Part shown: piece by piece, positions 57,001-64,000 of the stretch
Position numbering within the stretch: position 1 is the first letter of the stretch
Layout of the letters: every line of letters begins with the position of its first letter
Assembly: GCA_030248135.1 (NCBI GenBank)
Contig: JASANC010001248.1
Span: 1-64,000, forward strand
Source: Theristus sp. LFF4_11
Lineage: Eukaryota; Nematoda; Chromadorea; Monhysterida; Xyalidae
DNA: 64,000 nt
Direction of reading: 5' to 3'
The notes under the pieces: model-generated
Told to the model about the DNA's origin: nothing
What the model saw: only the letters and a program-made list of their open reading frames with translations
The model's database searches: none
Position numbers and translations under genes: made by a program

Positions 57001-60000
57001 TATGCTAGCTTCGAAACTCATGTTGTTTTTCAAAAAAGATGCATTTTTGAACCTCTCACTGTTTACTTTTCATTATTTCCTTAGCAAACACGTCGTTCGT
57101 TCCGTCTGCTAACCGCCGTTTGAACGTAAACCACAACCAATCTAAGTCTGCAAAATGAATAAAGGGTTTCAAGAGAGCAACTTAACGACATCAAAAACTC
57201 TGAGAGTGCTGTTTCCAAACGTGTACCCGCCGTATCGATTTGCTTGTGCAGCGGACACGCACTTGCGCTCCACGGCTCAGTGTCCTTATCCAGGCTTAGT
57301 CAGCGAAGTTCTTGAAGCGATTTTGCGTATGGCACGACTAAACTTCACGCTTGTTGGATTCGACGATTTAGATACGGTCACTTGTTTTGGCTGCTCAGTG
57401 ACGATTTCGTTTGAATGTTAACATTGGCTTTAACTTGCTTTAGAAATGATGTTGGTGAAATTTTCACAAATCTTCCAACTTTAGAATCTGACCATCCGCA
57501 ATGACGGTTACTCGGCGCAATCGATGCAAATGCTGCGGCACGGTGCAGTGGACCTGCTGGCAATGAGCCTCAGTCTCTTTCGTACTGATGCCGTTTACGC
57601 TCAATCTTTAGGTGCACGTTACAAAACAATTTTTTGCATTCTAAAGACACACTAATACCATTAACACTACCAAAAACCTACCGCTATGTGATTCATTTTT
57701 AATAACTGCACTGTGGCTTTTTTTAAATTAGCTAGGTATGATACCAAGCCTTCATGACGGAGTGAATGCGATCTCCAGACATGACAAGCTGCCAAACTAT
57801 TTGCTCGACTCGATCGGATTCATAAGAGGTATACAATACACATGTAAGCCTTTCAGTGTTTTCAGGAAATAAACATCTTAGACGTTTCACCAAATTCGTG
57901 TAAACGCGTCACACTGTTCTGCATTCATTGCCATTGCTGTTCAGTGTACGAGCTGGATGCGTGGCTGACGATCGTGTGCGTGTTCGTGGTGCACAAGCTC
58001 TACCAGCAGATTGCCCGTTACGCCGACGCGTTGCCGCCGCGCGTGTCCATCGCCAAACGTTGCACCGCCTGGACGGGCTTCTTCCTGATGCTGCTGGCGA
58101 CGCTCTACCGCGGCGGCCTGCTCGCACATTTGCTAGTGCACTACCAGCAGATGCCGTTCAGCAATCTTGCACGTATAAATTGAACACTGCCGTTTGCAAA
58201 TCTGCCGCTGATCGATTTCAGTCTGGTTTTCTTGATCTAGCCCATTTTCCGAGCTAAAGTCGCTTCTAAGCTGACACAGTCGTTCAGGCTCAGCGCTTTT
58301 TTGCAGGTTTTATCAACATGTATTTGTGCATGTAAGCTACATATGTAGTGTAACTGTTGACCAGGAGTACAGCGACACCTCAGTTTCAGAGCTGACAGAA
58401 CTAGTGGAACAGAATCGCGTTTCAATCGCCACCCTGCGCAACATGAGCTGGTTTCACGTGACCACGGCCGAGCCGAGCGCTGTGCTGCGATTTAGAGCGG
58501 CCTTGAAAAAGAACCCTCCAAGACTCCTGGATTTCGGAGTCACAGATTCCGAACATCTCCTCAAAGAACAAATTGAAGGTAAACAAGTGGAACGTTAAGC
58601 TTCTGTCAGTGTAGAATGCGATGACAAACCTATTAGCATAAAGCTTAAAACACCGTTTGCACTTAAGAAGCGGTCGTGTCAAACTAAGACCATTTAGATT
58701 TTTTTTGCCTGGACAGTTCCGTATAGAAAACAGACGCGCCTGGTGAGTAGTATCACGCTCCACCACTACAGTAGTTTGACATCGACCCCATGTGCCACGA
58801 GGTCTATACAAATCCCCTTTGGTGCAAACGGTGTTTAGTGCTGTGAACAACCGGACAATGCTACGAACAGATTTGAAACTTGAAAAAAAACATGTACACT
58901 GTAGAAAAGCGTTCTCTCGGGTCACGGACTAGATGTTGCGCACGATTAGCACGGCTTGCCAAGCACTTTCGATCACCGTGCAACGGATTGCCATTTTCAA
59001 GTTTGCGTTTGCAGACGGCCGCACCGTGCTGGTGACGTACACGCGCTCGGCCGAGTACTTGCACATGACGCTGTGCAACACGCACGTGGTCGAGTTGGTG
59101 GAGTTGTCGAAGACTGCCTACACGATCTATGCGGCAAACACGCTGCGCAAGGCGACCGTGAACAGACTGAAGCACGCGTTGACGCACCACTCTGGTGTGA
59201 TGCACTGACTCGTGTCGAATCTGAACGATCTCTCCATCTAACCGATTGCATGTTTTGCTCAGGGTTGATGGCTGAAATCGCACACCGCTACAGACACGCT
59301 TCTGGGCACCGCAACACGACCTGTGCCGATGAACGTGAACTGCCAGTGAAACAGGTTGCATGCAGTATTCTTTTCGAGTCTTTTGCTTGACAATAAAAGG
59401 TCGTTGAAATGTGAACAGGCGAAATACACTGTACATACACGCTGATAAGCTGCTGTGCAGTTATGATACAATCATACTATATTCTATGATTATTTACAAT
59501 TATTGCATCTAATGTAGGTGAGTTTTGTGGAAAGTCTTGGGATATACGCCGTGTTGGCAGGGGGCCAAGCAATTGCGGTCGCCATTCTACTGGTCGAATT
59601 GGTGATTACTGCGATCGTGAGGTGCTGTTGGAAATGAAATACATGTTTAGAACGCTGTTGCAAATGAAGAATGCTGTAGTAAATGAAATATGTTCAGAAT
59701 ACTGTTGTTTTTTTTGGTTTTTGAGCAAGTGCGATTCGTTTTTTTAGTTTTTATATGTGAACTCTTTCTATCCAATATGACCCCCAACCTCACCAAATTC
59801 TACAGCAATTGGTAACAAACGATGTTTTGAACAAACCGTTTACAATCCTTCAAAAAACATTTTTCTTGATGCATTCGAGACAAAAAAAGTCGCACGAGAC
59901 GAGACATCATCCGCGTGTCTTCCTGCTTTCCAGAAATCCAAAAAAAAAAAGCGAAGAGCACAAAGAAGACAGCACCACCATCAACACCAACCGTTGAATC

Positions 60001-60415
60001 GCTGCATTTTCTCGTCCGTGAACACCTCGCGCACGAGTCCTTTGCCCTTGCAGATCGCGAACGTGCCTCGTTCGTCGCGATGTGTCATGCCGACAATGCC
60101 TGAACTTTCGTTGCCTCTGAAAATTGAAATTCTAAACGGTCCTGTGTCCATGAAAACAGAGAAAACTGAAAAGCTCAAACTTTCGTGATCAAATTCGTGA
60201 GTAGACGTTCACAGTGCGAATGTTTGTAAAAAGTGCAAACTCAATTCCAGTGGCACTGGCTGCCCATGCACACACCTGTGCTGCAGAGCACACAGTCCAT
60301 TGACGACGCAGCGACCAACGCTGAACGTTTCCTGTTTCACTCCGTCTGCAAGAATGCAACCGAACAGACCACACGACTCGCGTAGACCGGCCGAAAATTC
60401 ACTCGTTTCTTCCAT
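48092..60415 (-). CDS. PPAT: Amidophosphoribosyltransferase, with a 9,968-bp intron hosting four genes
   Basis: Nine exons (minus strand): 60276-60415, 59992-60116, 49869-50023, 49427-49703, 49094-49315, 48891-49018, 48561-48782, 48333-48479 and 48092-48262, total 1,587 bases, 528 residues. PPAT makes 5-phosphoribosylamine from PRPP and glutamine, the first committed step of purine synthesis. Exon 1 gives a 14-residue propeptide and then CGLFGCI, where Cys15 is the Ntn-type glutaminase nucleophile. Exons 1-2 join as [15 protein letters not shown]. Exon 3 has [10 protein letters not shown] and [11 protein letters not shown]. Later exons have [33 protein letters not shown], the PRPP loop [23 protein letters not shown], and the end [13 protein letters not shown]. 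Cys residues placed as in [4Fe-4S] forms include RTRCGRR and CCACLTG. The intron between exons 2 and 3 (50024-59991) contains the whole receptor cluster on the other strand. Phases agree at every junction checked. Confidence 0.93.
50526..52063 (+). CDS. Ionotropic-receptor-like protein A (ligand domain, no pore loop seen)
   Basis: First of four tandem paralogues inside the PPAT intron. Start [20 protein letters not shown], with ligand-lobe 1 (S1) [12 protein letters not shown] and [15 protein letters not shown]. The second part of lobe S1 has [21 protein letters not shown] first membrane segment is at about 51150-51210 ([20 protein letters not shown]). A second ([20 protein letters not shown]) comes only about 15 residues later. 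It occupies the place of iGluR M3, so there is no room for the re-entrant M2 pore loop. Lobe S2 then has [36 protein letters not shown] and [10 protein letters not shown] last segment is at about 51940-52010 ([19 protein letters not shown]). No signal peptide or amino-terminal domain is visible. It resembles nematode proteins named after the SBP family 3 domain. The splices near 50755-50815 and 51530-51605 are approximate. Confidence 0.75.
52536..54395 (+). CDS. Ionotropic-receptor-like protein B
   Basis: Second paralogue. Start [20 protein letters not shown] (an in-frame TTG lies six bases earlier), then [20 protein letters not shown]. Next come [20 protein letters not shown] (S1, second half) and [20 protein letters not shown]. 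Membrane segment 1 is at about 53350-53400 ([18 protein letters not shown]). Segment 2 ([20 protein letters not shown]) begins about 30 residues later. S2 has [20 protein letters not shown] and [11 protein letters not shown]. The last segment is at about 54298-54360 ([19 protein letters not shown]). A family 2 element lies in the intron before the first membrane exon (53051-53256). Relative to A and C, the linker between the first two segments is longer ([20 protein letters not shown]). Confidence 0.75.
53051..53256 (-). repeat. Family 2 element, copy 2 (in receptor B intron)
   Basis: Ends gtccggactaaaatgacgtc and, at the other side, gccgtcatttcagtgggaca. It contains cggaaagtctggtttgctgt and acgacaagcgcatgttctgc, the reverse complement of the 17350-17535 copy. 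Confidence 0.8.
54490..54578 (+). repeat. Family 1 element, 5'-end fragment
   Basis: gccgaataaatgaggcagtc and ctattagtcgcagactacga followed by gttatctttctcaa match the first ~90 bases of the family. The rest is missing. It lies between receptor genes B and C. Confidence 0.65.
54579..55206. other. Spacer between receptor genes B and C
   Basis: AT-rich, with no exon recognised. A frame at 55013-55210 abuts the receptor C start but lacks family motifs. It could hold the receptor C promoter. Confidence 0.5.
55207..56975 (+). CDS. Ionotropic-receptor-like protein C
   Basis: Third paralogue. Start [20 protein letters not shown], then [20 protein letters not shown]. The second part of S1 is at 55640-55860 ([20 protein letters not shown] and [19 protein letters not shown]). 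Segment 1 follows [20 protein letters not shown]. Segment 2 ([20 protein letters not shown]) is about 25 residues later, identical to B over its whole length. The linker is [21 protein letters not shown]2 has [40 protein letters not shown] and [13 protein letters not shown]. The end is a membrane segment ([20 protein letters not shown]) and a basic tail LLKRRKKT. B and C also share the MSNxSxxxxRxVYxxxYxPY start, so they look like the youngest duplicate pair. Confidence 0.75.
57155..59637 (+). CDS. Ionotropic-receptor-like protein D
   Basis: Fourth paralogue. Start [51 protein letters not shown]. The S1 second half is at about 57485-57610 (NDGYS-type loop, [20 protein letters not shown]). Segment 1 is at about 57950-58010 ([20 protein letters not shown]). 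Segment 2 is [21 protein letters not shown]2 parts are at 58365-58580 ([20 protein letters not shown]) and 58990-59190 ([40 protein letters not shown]). The last membrane segment is at 59520-59630, ending [10 protein letters not shown] with a stop at 59637. It has the longest introns of the four (58600-58960 and about 59205-59515). It ends only 355 bases before PPAT exon 2. Confidence 0.7.
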
Positions 60416-60990
60416 TCTTTTGAAATCGACGAGTTTATATTCGAAACTTATTATCCATACGTGTTCTCGTGGATCTCATGTTTTCGGTATGATTGACACT
60501 GAACGCCAGTCTGAATCGCTTGGTAAAACTGAAGACTCAGCGAAAACAACCGAAACAAAAAATACACAGAAAACGCAAGGCTGTGGCAAACAACTGTGGA
60601 AGACACTGAAGAAAAAGAAGAGACAAGCCAAATCACTTTCTGACATGTGAAACAGATGCACGTGTTCTAAAGATCCCCTGCAAGCGTAATTTGCACTGAT
60701 GTGCAATCCAATCCCATACGTTTTACGTGCGTCATCAATCAACGTGATGACATTGGTGGCGGAACAGTCAAAGAAAAAAAGTAATGCAAAAGCAGTGCAC
60801 GCACGCCGCAATTGAATCAATCGATCAGTACATCAAAAAAGTCCCTACTTTTTGCTTTCCATCTCCTTCCTGCATTCTTCTGAATGCACCCACAATAATA
60901 ATCAACTCGGATGGGTATTTTGAAGTTCTTTGAATTTTTTCTTCAAATAGAATTGAACTACCAATGACAAGTACAAAAATCTCAACACAT
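60416..60990. other. Spacer between PPAT start and MFSD8-like 3' end
   Basis: PPAT promoter on one side and MFSD8 3' UTR on the other (both genes are minus strand). A plus-strand frame (60300-60650) overlaps PPAT exon 1 and has no motif. No other feature seen. Confidence 0.55.
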
Positions 60991-63900
60991 TCAAAATCGA
61001 TACAGCACTCCGCGGTTGTAGCGCACGCGTTCGCCCGAGTGCAACTTGTCGACGGTGCTCAGAGGCACCAGCCGTGTCCAGCAGCCGCAAACGAGCGCAG
61101 CGGCCAGCGTCAGCATGCCGATCTCCATCGCCCACGCCGTCCGTGGGCCGAACGCGCTGAACAGCCAGGTCATGACGATCGGGGCCACCGTGCGCCCAAA
61201 GCTGCCCACTTGCGCCAGCAGGCCTTGCATCGTGCCCTGGCGAAGTTGCGCAGTCGAAAATAATGCGCCGATTGCATGATTCGTGGTTGTTCAGTCATTC
61301 AGCGGCTAACCTGCAGTCTCGGCCCGAGTATTTTTGAATAGAGCACGCTGATTGGTGCATTGAGCGGCACGAAGCCAATGCTGACCAACACGTCATAGCC
61401 AATGAACAGCAGCCAAAACGGCACGCGCGGTGTCCACGCACACCAATCGTAGTGCCGGGGGCAGCCCAATGGAATGGCGGTGTCGTTCGGGTGAATGAGA
61501 GAGCCGTTTGCAAAGTGCGTTGCTGTGCACAAAGGGACATTTTGTTTTTTTTGAATTGTTGGCACTGAAAACATTTAGAATTTAAATTGGTGCTTCAAAA
61601 CTTTACACCAAATGCTGAAAAACACAAAACACGGCCAATCAGCCCATGCTGTTCAAAAGCATAACCAATCAGTCAATGCGATTTATTTTTTCTATTGCAT
61701 CACCTTGTTGATAATCAAGCTTTCCGGTGAAAAACGGCCACGGAAACGAAATCACATGAAAAATCCAAAACAGAAAGAGTCCGAGAGTGATGGAAATCCG
61801 CTCATCTCTGAAGTAATTTGTTTGATTCAAAATTAAATTTCGTCAATTGGTTGAAAGTAACCGCGAAATTTATAAAACTTTGCAGAATAACAAATAATTT
61901 TAATTTAAAAAAATAAAACGGTGTCAAAAACACCAAGACTTTCATTCTATTCAGCGGTGTCATAGCGTAGATGCCAAAACAGACGGCAGAAATCACAGCT
62001 GAGATCAGAATCAAATACCCAGAGTACATAATGGCCTGCTGATTGTTCCAGTTGTACATGATCATGGTGTACGGCACCAGAATGCTGTGAACAAACGTTT
62101 GTTTTGCATGATGAGACTGTTCAAAGGAATTGGAATAGAAATGAAAGACGCCAGATTAAAATTGGCAGACGCTAACGCTTCAAAATTGGTGATAACGACA
62201 GCTTGCGTGAACCAGACGAACAAGCAGACGCCGACAGCGATGAAATCGAACTTTGGCAGCACGAAGAATTCTTCTAAAAAACGTTTGAACCACTGGATTA
62301 CCCAACAGTTTGTTTAATCTGTATCACACCAGAGCAAGCAATGCATCTGCATTACTTTCACTGAGTCTTTGCATACCGGCGTCCCTATAAAAACGAATTC
62401 GCCAATAATAGAGAGCCGACCCTGTTTTTTAATAAGTCTTTAGAAGGGTGCAGCAACAGCGAGTGCTGACTGTTTGACGTCACCTTGCTTCACTTGCTCA
62501 GGCACAATGCCGGCGTAATGCTCGTTGAAGAGGCACGTCAACGCGAGCATGGACAGCCCGACGCTGAGCACGCTGACCAGTGCTGGCGCTGTGTACATGT
62601 TCACGAAACCAAACAGAAGCGTCGTAGGGTAGCCGATCGGTGCAAACGCCACTTGGATGCCTCACGCAGTAAATAAGTGAACAAAATAATCAATGTCCGA
62701 ATAAACCTGTCACTTATTTTTTGGCAGAGTATAACGAACGAGCGAAATTTGAATGACAAGGATCGAGTTGGGAAGCAGACAAATTTTATCCACAAATCGG
62801 CTGTTGATCTTATCAAAACCCCTGATCCCGTTCTTTCTTTTTCACTCATATTTTCTCCAGCACCTTTATCAATTGGAAACGTGACAGGTTTATTCGAACA
62901 TGGTATACATGACAAAATACAATGTTATGTAGGACGTTTCGTCAAATTGGTCATGAGCAATGTTCACCGGGTCCAACGGCGATTCCTGTGGCGCCCATGG
63001 CGATGCACAGCGAGACGGCGCGCGCACGGTCACGGCTGACGCTGGACGTCGCGATGTACGCTCGCATGACGCTGCTGATGCCTGCGCTTGCGATTAGTGC
63101 TCAGGCAGTGGCTGGCTGAACGCAACTGACCATGCTGATTGGCCGCACGGGACAGTCGCATCGTGCCAACCAATCAGCAACCAAAAATACTCTTAGTTGA
63201 TGAAGAATGCAGGTTGACATGAAGAAATCGAAAAGTTGAAAATTGGCAGTTGTAGGATCGCTCAACCCAAAAACACAAAAATAACAACACATAATGTATT
63301 TCACATGTACTCAACCTCCGCCAACACCCATGATTGCTCTTGCCACAAATACCATCCATTGACGGGCTACTAAATTCGATGGTTTATCAGCGAAACAGTA
63401 GATCACATTTCCAAGCAGCATCGTTGCACAGCCGACAAGCAAAGGGGTGCGCGCGGTCTTGCAGCGATTCGCCCACAAACCGAACAGAGGCGCAGAGGCA
63501 CCTGGACACCGTTGGGAACAAAAGGTTGACATTGAATGCACACTGTTGGCATGATGAGGAATGCAAAAGAAGCACAAAAAAAACAATAAACGGGCCAGCT
63601 AACCTTGCATGAACGCGAACACTGCAATGACAAAACCAAAGAATTGCTGCGACACTTGTTTGTTCGTGATCTGAATGAGTAAGCGTTTGAAACAAGAAAT
63701 TCCAGTGAAACTTAGAATTCCCGTTGAGCACCTCTTCCAGGTACGGCCACACGGACGTGATGTACACGGAATACTGGACGCCCGTCAAGAACGAGATGAG
63801 ATTCACGATCCAGATCGATCGCCAGTCAGAGGCGTCCTCCTCGAGCGGCTCATCGTACTGCGACAGGGTCCTGGCGTTTGATTTTATTTTTATGATTTAA

Positions 63901-64000
63901 GTGGTTTCTCAACTGAAAATTTCTTTCACCTCGCGACTGATCGACTGCGAACTTTAGCCGGTTTTGGTGGAATCGCATCGTCTGTGTTTGCTGGTGTGTG
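60991..64000 (-). CDS. MFSD8: Major facilitator protein, MFSD8/CLN7-like (5' end beyond window)
   Basis: The visible N-terminal part, LSQYDEPLEEDASDWRSIWI then VNLISFLTGVQYSVYITSVW and PYLEEVLNG, is close to the MFSD8 signature WRSI...FLSSVG.SV...S.WPYL. It is followed by PLFGLWANRCKTARTPLLVG (MFS motif A zone, FGLW.N....R.PL), VFVARAIMGVGGG, IATSSVSRDRARAVSLCIAM and GATGIAVGP. Next are FGFVNMYTAPALVSVLSVGL, MIMYNWNNQQAIMYSGYLIL, FIGYDVLVSIGFVPLNAPIS and SKILGPRLQGTMQGLLAQVG, where SKILGPxxQG is diagnostic. The end RTAWAMEIGMLTLAAALVCG plus a basic tail stops at 60991. MFSD8 is a 12-TM lysosomal membrane protein reported to act as a chloride channel/transporter; its loss causes CLN7 disease in man. 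An acidic N-terminal sorting-like stretch (DEPLEEDAS) is present. The first exon at the window edge (about 63940-63990) is incomplete. Confidence 0.88.

Noticed and set aside
60300..60650. Plus-strand frame of 116 codons
   Set aside because: Overlaps PPAT exon 1 in antisense, is Lys/Thr-rich and has no family motif.

Overview
The window is a piece of an animal nuclear genome. Every recognisable gene is broken by short GT-AG introns (about 50-400 bases, a few much longer), the space between genes is AT-rich, and there is no bacterial gene organisation. The gene set (a 983-residue Patched-related PTR protein, a DEG/ENaC channel, a calmodulin-like protein, short divergent receptors with an iGluR-type ligand domain) points to an invertebrate, most likely a nematode or another ecdysozoan. 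SH2B/Lnk and SLAIN genes would fit a gene-rich early-branching nematode, but the species cannot be fixed from the sequence.

Layout. 1-4.6 kb is retroelement territory: a GIY-YIG nuclease reading frame cut by the window edge, an ORF1-like coiled-coil frame, and a reverse transcriptase lying between two inverted arms of about 510 bp. 4.7-5.9 kb holds the 5' part of an ACBD6-type gene whose ankyrin part is missing on the side where the element sits. Then follow BOLA2 (6.1-6.8 kb) and EIF4H (8.5-10.7 kb), both on the minus strand. 10.8-15.3 kb is a gene-free block of inverted repeats and very long G/C homopolymers. A DEG/ENaC channel (15.9-18.9), an F-box protein (19.4-21.6) and the PTR gene (24.3-28.5) lie on the plus strand. 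A calmodulin-like gene (28.9-30.2) and an SH2B/Lnk adaptor (33.2-37.9) lie on the minus strand. A fold-back repeat with arms over 500 bp fills 39.0-41.2 kb, followed by a SLAIN-motif microtubule protein (41.7-47.1, plus).

48.1-60.4 kb is the most unusual region. A complete amidophosphoribosyltransferase gene (PPAT, minus strand, nine exons, reconstructed in frame as 528 residues) has one intron of 9,968 bp. That intron holds four tandem genes on the opposite strand, all encoding one family of divergent ionotropic-receptor-like proteins. By eye the family has the bilobed ligand domain, one segment like M1, one like M3 and one like M4, but no room for the pore-forming M2 loop, no amino-terminal domain and no obvious signal peptide. 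The window ends inside an MFSD8/CLN7-like lysosomal transporter (minus).

The housekeeping genes (PPAT, BOLA2, EIF4H, ACBD6) have no evident joint pathway. The four receptor genes are one expanded family. Several small inverted-repeat element families occur in introns and spacers across the window. The most detailed gene models (BOLA2, EIF4H, DEG/ENaC, PTR, SLAIN, PPAT) were checked for splice-site consensus and, except EIF4H, for a total exon length divisible by three.
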